Positions 9,990 through 21,764 of a DNA stretch of 64,000 nt are shown in pieces. Position numbers and translations under genes: made by a program. The first letter of the stretch is position 1. Each line of letters opens with the position of its first letter. The DNA is from Guyanagaster necrorhizus (lineage: Eukaryota; Basidiomycota; Agaricomycetes; Agaricales; Physalacriaceae). The notes beneath the pieces are model-generated. The model had not been told where the DNA came from. It did not search any database and was given only the letters and a program-made list of their open reading frames with translations. The stretch covers positions 1 to 64,000 of the forward strand of contig NW_025064918.1 in the NCBI RefSeq assembly GCF_019112545.1, read 5' to 3'.

Positions 9990-10616
9990 CAAAGGAGACA
10001 ACCCAGAAGCCATCAAATTAGGCTTCATCATAAAGGATGGATAAATAGTCAGGAAGGAGGCAGCACCTACAGGGAACCCAATCACCAACAGTGGATTCCT
10101 TCACTCTTTTTCTGGTCCCTCTGCTGAATGGAAGCATCCTCTCTTTGGGGGATATCCAAACCCAATGGGACCTCTGGCAGTAGATGCTCCATTGATCCAG
10201 TGCAAGACTGATCTCATCCAAAAACTGTGCCTCTTCAAGAGGGCATCAGATGATATCAACTGATTCTTAACTGACTGTGAACAGTACTTTGAAGTATACT
10301 CAGCCTACCTTATAGCTGACATCTACCAAGTCACATTCACAGCCTCATATTTCAAAGACAAGGCAAAGACTTGGTGGATTCTGAAATCCATGGACTTCTA
10401 TTCCACCACCAGAGAGTATCACCAGCTGCTATCCTGGCTGGTCTTCAAACAAATGGTTTATGATAAATTTGTGAATCTTGCTGTGTAAGAAGTGCACAAG
10501 AACAAGATAAAGAAGCTCTGAATGAGTGACAAGCCAGCCAGCAAATATTTTGATGAACTAGAATAGCTCAACAAGTTGGCAGAGGTCCTGGATGATATTG
10601 ATAAAGATGGGCACAT
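9990..10616 (+). pseudogene. Element 2 Gag capsid-like region, first part
   Basis: The translation contains FLTDCEQYFEVYSAYLIADI and FKDKAKTWW, typical of Ty3-type retrotransposon Gag (a W-rich helical capsid region), then KYFDELE*LNKLAEVLDD. There are stops at several positions. The region is broken at 10617 by a solo LTR after DKDGHI and resumes at 11074. Confidence 0.65.
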
Positions 10617-11073
10617 TGTTAAGTCCAAGTTGCACATGATCTAAACATGTGATAAACTGATGCTGTATCAAGTTTGTACAGTCATGTCAGAGTTCACTAT
10701 GTGTGTCTGTTAATCTAATGCTTCAAGATCAAATACAGTCAGCTTGAGATGAAGTGATGAAAAATAAACTTTAGCTCAAAGCTAGGAATATACAGCAAAA
10801 GCTATCCTACATATATACTGTTTAATCTTGAGATAGATATCTACCCACTAATTATGCATTCTTAAGCTATGGTGCTTGTTGTTCTTGAACATCACAAGTA
10901 TCTACAAAAGAATGTTGTTCATCATCAAGAGGTGTCATTGCATCAGAGGACAATGACTGACTCAGCCTATTGTGCTGACTAAGCCAGTCCCATGATTCTA
11001 AGTGCCTGTCCTAAGTGCTCTGACTAAGCATAAATAGGGATTAATCAAGAAAGAAAATAAGAAAATCATAACA
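10617..11073 (-). mobile_element. Solo chromovirus LTR in element 2 Gag
   Basis: 457 bp, TGTTAAG to CATAACA, minus orientation. The flanks are CACAT (10612-10616) and TATAT (11074-11078). The Gag reading (GHIVK) implies the original site was CACAT, so the right copy has two C-to-T changes. Confidence 0.8.
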
Positions 11074-11573
11074 TATATAGTTAAGATGTTGAAGTTAGAG
11101 ATACCATTCTTCTATATTAAGATGATCTCAGATATAGGCATTGATATCCTGAAGGGGTATGATGAATGGAAGAACTGGATCACAGAGATGAACAAGGAAT
11201 GCCAATGACAGAAAGCAGCCAATGCCTTCCAAGATAGCCAAAAGTCCAATCCCCCTCACACAGCCATCCTGACTACTTTATCCCTGAAACTAGAACCCTC
11301 TAATGCTGGTAGCTCATATACTGCACAAAAGACAGATACTGGCACTATATACACTAGGACAGGAAAGCCAATAGACATTGATCACCTCAAGAAGGAGGGC
11401 AAGTGCTTCAACTGTGGAGAGAAGAGATATTTATCAAGGAACTGCCCAAAGAAGAAATAAACAAGAGAAGACATTAGGGTTCAGATCATCAAGTTGCAGA
11501 AAGAAGCAGATAGGCTAAAGGCAAACAGGAAGGACACAAAGATCAAGGAGATAAAAGATGAGGCTGATCAGTG
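11074..11573 (+). pseudogene. Element 2 Gag C-terminus with zinc knuckle
   Basis: The translation after the solo LTR carries the capsid tail (EIPFFYIKMISDIGIDILKG) and a nucleocapsid knuckle, CFNCGEKRYLSRNC. This is CX2CX4YX4C, with the usual His replaced by Tyr. The frame ends at TGA 11573. Elements 1 and 3 keep the His. Confidence 0.65.
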
Positions 11574-11789
11574 AGTGATTCCACTGAATTGGCTGACAGA
11601 TTTATTGGTGTATCTCACAAATCTGCTGAACAGACTTATGATACTTCTGTCGTTATGCCTAAATTATGTGTGTATTTGAATATACCTCATTCTATCTCTC
11701 TGAGATCATCAAAAGAATCACAAAAACCCAAAGCTCAAATGCCAACAGGTCAAACAGAAGGAGAGACCCCTGTCAGCTGACTAAAGCTC

Positions 11790-12360
11790 TTCAACACAGA
11801 ATGGACTTGGTGAGCCATTAAAGGTGCATGGGCTAAAGAAGAAGCAAAGGCAGTGCTTAAGAATTGGATATACTGCACTCAGGCTGAAGAAGTCATTGAC
11901 AAGATGATAGAAGGAATAAAGAAGGTGGAAATATGCTGAGCCTTGGAATGGCTTGATGAACTTCAAGGACCTAAGAAATACATCTGGTGACAAAAAACCA
12001 CAGAATGAAATCTAACCACCAAAGCCCAGACTGAAATGCTTACTTCCTGCATTACATTTGCCATTACTGCCCTGATTGATAGTGGCTGTACTGGGAGTTT
12101 GATCAACCATGCTTTCATCAACAAGCACAACCTGCCAACTAGAACTATCATGGCACTGATACCAAGATATAATGCTGATGGAACAAAGAATCAAGCCAGA
12201 TTGATTATTGAGTACATTGAACTCCATCTAACCATCAGAGATCATTTGAAGTGCATCAATCTAGCTGTCATAGATCTGAGAACCAAAGAAGTCTTCCTGG
12301 GCCATAACTGGCCAATCAGGCACAATCCATTGATTAACTGGAAGACCAGATGAATAACCT
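11790..12360 (+). pseudogene. Element 2 aspartic protease region
   Basis: The open piece 12036-12353 (105 residues) has the protease active-site motif as ITALIDSGCTGSLINHAF, then VFLGHNWPIRHNPLINWKT, typical of the C-terminal half of Ty3 proteases (LG.DWL..H.P.I.W). The start of the polyprotein cannot be placed because upstream stops interrupt it. Confidence 0.65.
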
Positions 12361-12599
12361 TTGCCTGATGTTAATGCTGAAAGATCCCATTTGAACTATC
12401 CAATGAGGATCCAGAAGATTGATGGGATAAGAAGATGAAAGATGAAGAAACTATCTTTGCCATTGATATGCAGATGAGGGTGATGCATCATGCAAACAAT
12501 CTGATGGTGAAGATCAATATGGAGAAGAAGAAGACATTCAAAGAGATGGTGCCTATATGAGTTAGAGATTACCATGACCTCTTCAATAAGAAAAACTTC

Positions 12600-13480
12600 A
12601 ATAAACTACTGGAGTTGAAACTATGGGACTATGCAATCAAGCTGATCTCCAATGTAGATACAAATTTAGACTGTAAAGTCTACCCCCTTAGCCATCTGGA
12701 ACAACAGGAACTCAACAAGTTCTTGGAAGAAAATCTAACCAGCAGCCATATTCAACCCTCAAAATCTCTGATAGCCTCCTCTTTCTTTCTTGTAAAAAAG
12801 AAAGATGGAAAACTTCAACCAGTACAGGACTACTGCAAGCTGAACAAGATGATCATCAAGAACTGGTACCCACTCCCTCTCATATCTGAGCTCATGGATA
12901 AGTTACAGGGAGTCTGGTACTATTCTAAACTCAACATCCAGTGGAGGTACAATAATGTATGGATCAAGAAAGGTGATGAATGGAAGATGGCATTCCAAAC
13001 CAATTGGAGACTTCAAACTGACTATAATGTTCTTTGGACTCATGAACTCTCTGGCAACCTTCCAATAGATGATGAATGATATCTGCAAGGATCTCATCAC
13101 CACTGGAAAGGTCACCATCTACCTCAACAACATCCTCATTATATCAAAGGACTATCAGAAACACTGATAGTTGGTATAGCAGATGCTTGCACTAATGAGA
13201 AAACACAAGCTGTTCCTCAAGACAGAAAAGTGCAAGTTCAAAGTTTTGGAAATAAAGTATCTCAGAGTGATTATCAGTGAAGGAAGCATTTGGATGGATC
13301 CAGTCAAGATAGTAGGGGTAATAGAGTGGCTGATGCTGACAAAGAAGAAGAAACTCCAATCATTTCTCAGGTTCACAAATTTCTACCAGCAATTCATCAG
13401 AGACTACAGCAAGGCTGTCCAGCCAATGATCCAGCTAACCAGTAATGCTCCTTGGACATGAAGACTATTTCAACAAACAG
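12600..13480 (+). pseudogene. Element 2 reverse transcriptase
   Basis: The open piece 12615-13079 covers the RT fingers and palm: FFLVKKKDGKLQPVQDY, then a damaged palm. The catalytic box near 13110-13135 reads YLNNILI instead of YLDDILI. The codons ctcaacaac are explained by decay of ctcgacgac at two CpG sites. 13183-13461 continues with the C-terminal RT (MRKHKLFLKTEKCKF, FLRFTNFYQQFIRDYS). As read, the enzyme would be inactive. Confidence 0.75.
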
Positions 13481-14129
13481 CATTCAATGACTTGAAGAAA
13501 TGACTAGCAGAGGATATGGTATTGGCAATACCATCTCAGAAGGGAAAGTTCCAAGTGGAAGCAGGCTCAAGCAAAGATGCTATAAGTGCCATATTATCTC
13601 AAGAGCAACAAGGAAAGTGGTGACCAGTGGCCTTCCTTTCCAAGGCACTCACTATCATGGAGCACAACTACAAGATCTACAACAAGGAGCTTCTGGCAAT
13701 AATGCTCACTCTAGCTGAATGGCAGCATTATCTCATCAGGGCTGCATAAATTTTTAAGATCTGGACAGACCATTAGAACCTCTGGCATTTCTATCTGCCC
13801 CAGAAACTCAACTGATGACAAGCACAATAGGTGACCAAGCTTTTCAAATTCCAGTATATCCTACATCATAAGGCAGGCACTACAAACAAGAAGGCCAACC
13901 TATTAAGCAGGAGGGCAGATCATGATCAGAGAGAAGAAGACAATAAGGGGATAACTCTATTGAAGCCAGAGCACTTCTGGACTATAATCATGCTGATGGA
14001 GGAAGAGGTTCATGAGCAGATCAGGAGCATGATCTGACAAACTGGCTTATAGAATCAGCATATTGCTCTCTCACTTAACTATAAACAGAGACTAACCAAG
14101 GATGATAGCCTTATATATTACAATGGATG
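13481..14129 (+). pseudogene. Element 2 RNase H and tether to integrase
   Basis: Traces of the RNase H core lie around 13500-13760 in broken frames, followed by the open piece 13831-14037 (QYILHHKAGTTNKKANLLSR, the usual end of Ty3 RNase H). At 14129 the reading SLIYYNG is cut by copia-1 and continues at 20519. Confidence 0.65.
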
Positions 14130-14337
14130 TGTTGTAAGTAGAGAGCAGAGTAATGTACAGAGGATTAGAATTAGCCTCTCAAGAGAGAGACATTCTACTT
14201 AAATACATTTTGTATTACTTTGAGATCTTCCTATGAGATACTAAATAAGTCCAGATCACAATCCAAGTCTGCTGCTGCTGACTGGCATTGTATCTTTGAG
14301 TACATTCTCATACTCACTTGAGATTGCTATCCCAACA
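14130..14337 (-). repeat. 3' LTR of copia-1
   Basis: 208 bp, matching 20311-20518 with scattered differences. On the minus strand it is preceded by the purine tract attgagggggag. Confidence 0.9.
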
Positions 14338-14344
14338 CTCCCCC

Positions 14345-16607
14345 TCAATTCTGAGTTCTTAGAATACCTGCAGATAGATACTCATATAATGGTCTTGGTA
14401 GGCCTTTAGTGAATATATCTGCTAAGTTCTCCTCTGATGTGTAGTGCTGAACTTTGACTTTGTTTGAAGCCATGCACTTACAAATGAAGTGATGCCATAT
14501 GTCTATATGGTTCAATTGAGCATGGAATATAGGGTTCTCAGCAAATTTGATTGCTGATTGGTTGTTGACAAAAATAGTTGTTGCTTCATAAGATGGCAAT
14601 CCTAATTCAGTTAAGAGTGCTCATAGCCAAATTACTTTCTGGGTTGTGTGTGTGAGGGCCATATATTCTGCTTCTATAGTGGATAAGGCTATAGTGGGCT
14701 GTTTCTTTGAACTTCAAGTAACAGCTTCCCCTGCATAGGTACAGACATAACCAGATGTTGATCTTCTATCTGTTCTGTCTTCTCCCCAGTCTGAGTCTGA
14801 ATAAGGTATCAGCTCATCCATAGTCCCTCCATATGTGATTCTGAAGTCTAGAGTTCCCTTCAGATAGCAGAAAACTCACTTCAAGGCTGTGACATGCTCA
14901 GCAGCTGGATTCTGCACATACTTGCTTAATTTGGTGACAGCATGTGCAATGTCAGGCTGGGATCCATTGGCTGCATACATTAGTGATCTGACACCAGTAT
15001 GATAATATTGCCTGATGGCTGTATCAATGCCTCATGGGTCTTCTGTTGGAATTTTCTCTAGCTGTACATTCAGGTCCATAGGCATTTTGACCAGTTTGCA
15101 GTCATTCATGCCCATTCACTCAAGTACTTTGAGAATATATGCCTTCTGGGATAGAGTGATAGTGCTCTTGTCCCAATTCCTGTCTATCTTCATGCCCAAT
15201 ATATATTGAATCTCTCTCATGTCTGTGACATTTAGCTTCTTCTTAAGCTCTTCTTTTATTTTAGACATGGTTTCATCATCTGGAGCAAGCAATGTCATGT
15301 CATCGACATGTACAGCTATGATTATGGGACCAGAACCCATTTGTCTGATGTACACACATTGATCACTGATTAATTTGATGTATCCAAGTCCCAAAAATGT
15401 AGCATTTAATTTGTCATTCCAAACTCAGCTAGATTGCTTGAGTCCATACAATGTTAATTTGAGGTGTGCTGCTTTTCCACTCCCATCTGAATATTCAAGT
15501 GGCTGTGCCATGTAAATGGATTCATTGAGTTTACTATTTAAGTAAGCTCCAACAATGTCTATTCTATGAATGATTAGGTTTCTTTGAGCAGCAATTGCCA
15601 TGAGTAGGCAGAATGTGTCCAGCCTGACAACTGGTGCATATGTCTCAAAAAAATCAATGCCAGATACCTGTGAAAATCCTTTTGCAACAAGTCTGGCCTT
15701 GTACCTTGTGATTTTCCCATCACCATCCCTTTTCAATCTGTAAGTCCACTTGCAATCTACAAGAGATCTGTCTTTGGGTAATTCTTCCAGCTGCCATGTG
15801 CCTAGAGAAGTCAATAGATTGTATTCTTCATCCATTGCTTTCTTTCAATGATGCCAATCTGGCCTTGTCTTAGCTTCTTCGAGGCTTAATGGCTCATTAC
15901 TGAAGTTGTCTGCAGTTTTCCCAATGCATGCATAGTCTATTGCAACATTTACAGCTTCCAAAGATGATTTTTCTGAGGTATGCTGTTGTTCCAATGTTTT
16001 CACAGCTTGTGCACTTGGATTATAAAGTGTCTGGTAACTCGGTTGGATCTTTGATGCAATCTAGGCTGATTTGTCATGTGGCTTGATCATTTTCCCATAC
16101 TATATTGGGAATTTTGATTTAATTGATAACATATCAGAGGCTGTTTCTCCTTTTGGTTCAGCATTTCTGGCATCCACAGAATCATCTGAAATGCCATCAT
16201 TTCCATCTGAAGTCTGCTTGACTTTGCTCCCTGACTCTCTCTTGAGTAATAAAGGGTGGGGGATTATATAGTCAATGTCTATAGGCTCTGTAGTGTTGCT
16301 TTCAGGGAATATAACATTTCTTGAGGTCTGAATCTGCCTGGTTTGAGGGTTGTAATATCTCCAGGCTCTGGATTCATCTGTAAGACCTGTGAAAATAAAT
16401 TCTCTTGACTTTGGATCCAGTTTTGACCTCTTGTTATCTTGCTGCAACACCCAGCACTTTACTCCAAATTCCTGAAGTGCCAAAATATCTGGTTTCATGC
16501 CCTGAAACACTTCTTCTGGGGTTAGATCATTTTTGATGGCCCTGATTGGTGATTGGTTCTTCAAATATGTGGCATATGCGACTGCTTTAGGCCATAGAAA
16601 CTTCAGT
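14345..16607 (-). pseudogene. copia-1 integrase C-terminus, RT and RNase H
   Basis: Reading down the minus strand: 16100-16630 resumes the integrase after S3 (KFLWPKAVAYATYLKNQSP). 15425-15835 is the RT start (WTYRLKRDGDGKITRYKARL, FETYAPVVRLDT). 15116-15394 is the palm with an intact xVDD box (AVHVDDMTLLAPDD). 14345-14599 is the end of RNase H (ATTIFVNNQSAIKFAENP, ENLADIFTKGLPRP). Frames are separated by stops. Domain order and motifs are diagnostic of Ty1/copia Pol. Confidence 0.8.
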
Positions 16608-18438
16608 GAAGAGGATCTGTGCATGCGCAAGGTGAAAACAGAAACAGCAGAGCATTATCCACTGACCACACTCACACCAATATACACACAAAACTCTTAG
16701 TTTGTGGAGGGATTATAATGTGATAAAAGTAGTATTCAACAAATATAATTGTCTTCTTCAATGAGATCACAGCATGCAAACTGCAATAGTGTGCTTACAA
16801 CAGTCTGAGGCCTTTCTAAGTCTCAAAGCTTTTCGTTTTATCAAAACAAGAGGTGGCAACAGGTGTTGCTGATCCTCAAGGCAAAGGGTACTGCAGCTCA
16901 ATACAATATGTCAAAACACTCCTTCAAAACTCTCAAATGGTCCCAAGCACAGCTCAGATCAACTCAAATCCCTAACACACACAATATACAACTCAAAGCT
17001 TTGCGCTCTAAGCAAAAACCAATCACAAACACGCCCACAAGTGCCAAAGAGCACAGATCTCTGTTCACAAGTTTCCAAACCAATTGTAGACCCACAGGAT
17101 TCAAACCTATGTGATCCAGAGACACAAAACACAATAAAACACCATCCAGCAGACCAAAGGGTTTGAACCTCTGCCAATCTGTGGAAATAACACAAAAGCG
17201 CACACTAATCAAGCCAAAGAGCTTGAACCTCTGCCACCTGTAGCACTGTGCATCACAAATACCTCAAAAACTCAAGATGATGCCCTTCAGACACCACTCT
17301 CTTATTCTCAGGTTAGAGTGCAATCCAAAATCTCTTATCAAACTGGGCTTAAGTCCTTTGTGAGCTTTGATGCCTCGCTTAGTTCTCACAGCTCTCTCAA
17401 GGGTATTCAATAATTAGTCTATTCTCTCGCCCGAAGTTACAAACGCAAACCCAAAGCTAGAGTGCAAGGCTTTCTGTGCCCAATACACTGCAACTGTGGG
17501 GATTGGAAACTTGTCCTCTACTCATACAATACCATATAATACAATTCTACTATAGTATCCTCAAAGCACAGGACTCCATGCTGGATCTTGCAGGTATTAT
17601 TTGCATGCATATCACAGTTGCTATGCTTATTCTCTTTCAGGCCAGGACTGTGCAATGTCTCCTCACTAGCTGATCTCAGCTAGCTGGCCTAGCCAGGTCT
17701 GCTCACTTTCTTCTTATCTTAGTGACACATCTCTGACAGCGGTAAACTGTTCTGGACCCCCAGAGTTATCTCCCATGTCTGGAGTCAGCCACAATAGTTA
17801 TGTTCTCTTCTCCAGTGTCTCAACATTCCCTCTGGCTCATAAATTGCACTGCTTCTGGCCTGACATGCATTAATTAACCTACCCAATATGATATATGTCA
17901 TACTGTGGTATGATGCAGAGTCCCTCACTATGTTAAGCATGCTAAGGCATGGTAAGTAAGCATGCAAGTCTCTGAGCAGTACATATGCTATTCATCTCTG
18001 AGGGTAGTATTCCTCTATCTATTCCTTTGTTGCCATCATATTGTTTTGCCATTCAGCATCCAGTTAATCAGATACCTTTCCTTGAGTCTCAGTTCTCTGT
18101 TCTAAAGCATGTTCCATCAGTGCATCATTGATCAATGTGATCAGAATTGCTGATCATATTTTGATCATATCCTTTTTATTTCTAGCATACTCTCTTATAA
18201 TGGTATTGGCACATTTAGGGCCAAGTGCTGAGACCTCACATGCAATCTAACCCCTCTGGTATTAGTCTGCTACTAGGCCATGCACTCTACTCCTTGTTAC
18301 TTCAGTTTAGCCTTATGATGGCTAGGTTTCTGTGTGCTCTTACTCTATTCTCAGTTACATGCTTACTGGACTGAAATGCAGTCCATGTATTCTCAATTTT
18401 TGCAATTTTACATGCCTGAACATGGAGAGGGCATATCA
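16608..18438 (-). repeat. S3, complete S-family repeat inserted in copia-1 integrase
   Basis: 1831 bp, the reverse complement of the S2 type. In S orientation it starts tgatatgccctctcc and ends gatcctcttc. Flanks on the plus strand are TCAGT (16603-16607) and TTGGT (18439-18443). An original TCGGT duplication that lost its CpG in opposite ways explains both, and it restores the host reading HHLP-KFLW. It has no long ORF. It carries three B-box-like words (17097-17107, 17159-17169, 17219-17229) about 60 bp apart. It may be a long solo LTR or a non-autonomous element. Confidence 0.75.
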
Positions 18439-19390
18439 TTGGTAAGTGATGTTCTTCTAGCATGGCATGTGCATGCTCCACAAGAGTCTGATTTATTCTC
18501 TCAGCAACTCTGTTTTGAGATGGAGAGTATGCTGCAGTCAATTCCAACTGTATGCCATTGTCCTGGAGGTATTCCTTTACCTCTTTATTGACATATTCCT
18601 TTCCATTGTCAATTCTCATAAACTTCAGATCCTTTCCTTTGTGTACTTTGATGTATTTTTGATACTGCTGGATCTTCTTTCAAATTTCTGTATCTTGCTT
18701 TGACTTCAAAAAATACAACATTGTCCTTCAGGATTTCCCATCTGTGAAGCTTATGTAATATCTTTCACCATGGATACCCTGAATTCAGGCTGGCCCCCAT
18801 AGATCTGAAAATGTCATTTCCCCTATTTCTGTATAGTCCCTTTCAGCTTCCTGTGAAAATAGCTTAGTATGATGTTTGGCTTTTATGCAAGCTATGCAAT
18901 CTGTCTGAGGCTCGGCTGACTCATCTATATCCATCCCCTTGACCATTTTCTTTCTAAATAGTCTCTTTACTGATCCTATATTTAAGTGGCCTAATGTTTT
19001 ATGCCACTTTTGCCATGATTAGGCTGATTTTATAGCATGGGCCTGGGTTATTTCTGGAACAATAATGTCAAGGCTGTACAGCTTTGATATTTTATCTCCA
19101 TAGCCAATTATCTTGCCATATGGTGAGATAATATCCATTCTGAACTCTTTGAATCTGAGTTCAAATCCAGCATCTGTAATGCGCCCTATTGACATAAGAT
19201 TGAATAGTGCATCAGGGCAGTGGATACACTCTTTTAGTGTGGCTAGAGTGATCTTTTCTCTTTCAGCCATTTTAATCTTAACAGTTCCTCTTCCCAAGCC
19301 TTTGGATTTGCCTACACTAATGACTTCATGTCCTGGGGTTTCAACATAGTCAGAAAAATATAATCTATTTTTGACTATATATCTGATAGT
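18439..19390 (-). pseudogene. copia-1 protease and integrase N-terminal half
   Basis: 19019-19297 holds the protease C-terminal part (CIHCPDALFNLMSIGRITDA). Next comes the integrase HHCC zinc finger (WHKTLGHLN, then DCIACIKAK). The catalytic core has SDLWGP (first Asp), RIDNGKEY (second Asp) and NRVAERINQT (Glu), the last two inside 18302-18619. The triad is visible. The gene breaks at HHLP, where S3 begins. A few stops lie between blocks. Confidence 0.75.
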
Positions 19391-19405
19391 GCCAGAGTCT
19401 CCTAG

Positions 19406-20227
19406 CTATAATACTCCTGAGAGTGAGATAAGTGTGACATCTATTGCACAAAATATGTAGTCTTCTTCTTCTGAGTCCAATTTAGCAATATGTGTCTGAG
19501 TCTGGCCCTTTCCCTTCCCTTTCCATGACTTTCTGGAATTCTTCTTCCCATTTGAGCAATTTGTCCTGATGTGACCAGTTTCCCCACATTCATAATATGT
19601 AACTTTTGGATTGGACTTCTTGCCATGTGCTGCAAGTGTCATGGTCTGATCAGAAGTCTTTTCCTTTAATTGGATATCTTCCTGAAGAATTCAGGAAATC
19701 AACTTGTAAGAATCTTTCAAGTCAGCAGTATCTACTGATGAGGTGAATGAATTCCATGATTCCAGGAGTGATGTAAGCAGTGTGATAGAGAAGTCCTCCT
19801 CCTCAACTTTCTGCTTAAGGAATGCCAGCTCCTTCTGATAGGACCTCAAAGTCTTAAGATGCTCCTCTATGTTTCCTCCTTCTTCACACTGAGCTCTGAA
19901 GAATTTCCTTCTGACAAGAACAATTCCCATGGGTCCTCTAGACTCATACATATCTTTCAGAGCTGTCCAGGCTTCTGCTGAAGTCTTTGAACCAGCAATA
20001 TATACCAGTGGGCCATCTGAAATCTGCAATCTTATTGTTGAAAGAGCCTTCCTATTGCTCTTCTTCCAATCTGCCATCAGTGTCATGTCTGACAGAGCTG
20101 AAATGCTTCCATCTGCATAATCAATTAGTTCTAAATCAGTTAGGATATTGATCATCTTGATTTTCCATATTGGATAATTTTCTGAGCCCTTAAGGGGGTC
20201 AATTCTATACATGGACTGGCTATCCAT
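19406..20227 (-). pseudogene. copia-1 Gag
   Basis: The first open part, 19691-20227 (178 residues, MDSQSMYRIDPLKGSENYPI), is a copia-type Gag with the WKIKM and AEAWTALKDMYE helices. A stop separates it from 19406-19642, where the zinc knuckle reads YYECGETGHIRTNC. The first Cys of CX2CX4HX4C is changed to Tyr. The start lies about 70 bp inside the 5' LTR, right for a Gag initiator. Confidence 0.8.
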
Positions 20228-20295
20228 GTGGTTCTACATGTGTACATCAAGTATGAAAGGGTGCAAAGTGAGTAGCAATGTAAGTTTAGTTATGG

Positions 20296-20310
20296 CCAGG
20301 GCTCATAACC
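20296..20310 (-). promoter_or_regulatory. copia-1 primer-binding site, complementary to initiator tRNA anticodon arm
   Basis: Immediately inside the 5' LTR the minus strand reads ggttatgagccctgg. The plus strand, ccagggctcataacc, has the form of an initiator tRNA-Met anticodon stem and loop (loop ctcataa, anticodon cat). Drosophila copia and some relatives prime from a cleaved half-tRNA cut in that loop; the position here fits that mechanism. Confidence 0.65.
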
Positions 20311-20518
20311 TGTTGTAAGTAGAGAGCAGAGTAATGTACAGAGGATTAGAATTAGCCTCTCAAGAGAGAGATGTTCTACTTAAATACATTTTGTATTACT
20401 TTGAGATCTTCCTATGAGATACTAAATAAGTCTGGATCATGATCCAAGTCAGCTGCCACTGACTGGTATTGTATCTTTGAGTACATTCTCATACTCACTC
20501 AGGATTGCTATCTCAACA
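20311..20518 (-). repeat. 5' LTR of copia-1
   Basis: 208 bp pair of 14130-14337, with a TATA-like tacttaaatac. It is followed by the GGATG duplication. Confidence 0.9.
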
Positions 20519-20824
20519 GGATGGATTTACATCCTCAGGGATATGGTCTTGCAAAAGGACATTATAGTGATGCACCATGACCACATTACTGCTGGATGCT
20601 CTGGTATTGCCAAAACAAAGGAGCTCACACTATAAGAATACTGATGGCTAAAAATGAGGAAAGACATTGAGAAATATGTGAAGGGCTGCAAAACTTGCCA
20701 ACAAACCAAATCATCCACACATGCCTGAGCAGCATCCCTACATCCAAATGAAGCCCTGGCATCTCCATAGATGCACATCTCAGTTGATATCATTATAGGA
20801 TTATCAGACTGCAATGGGTACAAC
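20519..20824 (+). pseudogene. Element 2 integrase zinc finger, resuming after copia-1
   Basis: The plus-strand reading is HHDHITAGCSGIAKTKELTL, then YVKGCKTCQQTK: the HHCC domain of a Ty3 integrase, with the second His region altered (AGC for AGH). It continues to HISVDIIIGLSDCNGYN, containing the first catalytic Asp, and is cut by a solo LTR at 20825. Confidence 0.7.
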
Positions 20825-21295
20825 TGTTATGATTTCACCAATATCTTCTTTCTTTTCTATGAATTAACCCCTATTTATGCTTAGTCAGGGTGCTTAGATG
20901 AGTGCTTAGGACCAAGGGATGAGGCTTAGTCATCACAGCAAAGCTAAGTCAGTCATTGTCCTTTGATGCAACAGTGTTGCCCAATGATGCACAATCAAAC
21001 TTTTATATACAGTAGTGATGCCCAAGGACAATGGGCACAAAGCACTTGACAACACATAATAAGTAGTAGTATAATTAGTATGGACATGTATCATATTTAA
21101 GGAGGCTTGCTCTCACTGGGAAACCCCAGCTTTGAGCTAAAGTTTATTTCTATACTGTTCTATACTTGAGCTGATCCAAAGGTCTTGTGACACATTGATC
21201 AGATTATGCATCAAGTGAACTCAGTTGACTGCCTGAAGTGCAAGGCAGCCTCTGTTTATCACATGTTTCTGTTCATGTGATGCTTGAGTCTAACA
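20825..21295 (+). mobile_element. Solo chromovirus LTR with TSD ACAAC
   Basis: 471 bp, TGTTATG to CTAACA, plus orientation. It is flanked by a perfect duplication ACAAC (20820-20824 and 21296-21300), and the integrase reading of element 2 resumes directly after it. Confidence 0.9.
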
Positions 21296-21764
21296 ACAAC
21301 ACAATTATCATTATTGTTGATCAAATTTCCAAGGCCATTATCCCTGTCATATGCTCTACTGAATTAACATTGGAAGGGTGGGCCAAAATTCTTTGTGATG
21401 AGGTATATGCCAAGTATAGTATGCTCCAAGTGGTTATTTTTGATCATAGCCCTCAATTTGTATCCAAATTTCTTAAGGACCTCTACTGCCTTCTGCACAT
21501 TTGAAGCAATATGTCTACTGCCTACTATCCACAGACAGATAGACATATGGAACAAGCCAACCAAGAAATTAAAATGTACCTATGAATGTTCATCAGCTAC
21601 CAACAGAATGACTGGATAGAGTGGCTGGTGTTGGTCATTTTTCAGCACAATAATCACATCCACTCAGCAACAGGCCACATTCTCTTTTTCATTAACTATG
21701 GATGTCACCCACATGTCACTCAAACCAAATGACACTATGTTTCTATACTCACCTCCTCTGATTT
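21296..21764 (+). pseudogene. Element 2 integrase core
   Basis: 21301 onward reads IIIIVDQISKAIIPVICSTE, then VVIFDHSPQFVSKF (second catalytic Asp, FDHSPQF in place of the usual SDRGPQF) and YYPQTDRHMEQANQE with the Glu. It is cut at 21765 by element 3 and continues at 29877. Confidence 0.7.

Larger units (their letters stand above)
14130..20518 (-). mobile_element. Ty1/copia element copia-1
   Basis: LTRs of 208 bp (14130-14337 and 20311-20518), TGTTGTAAG to CAACA, are flanked by a perfect duplication GGATG (14125-14129 and 20519-20523). A polypurine tract (minus strand gagggggag) abuts the left LTR and a primer site abuts the right one. The minus-strand order is Gag, protease, integrase, RT, RNase H, the copia order. 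S3 (16608-18438) splits the integrase. Few stops remain in each domain, so the element is moderately decayed. Confidence 0.92.

Noticed and set aside
16608..18438. S3 as part of copia-1 itself
   Set aside because: The same sequence occurs inverted in unrelated Ty3 surroundings and at the window start, and the copia integrase reading is continuous without it.
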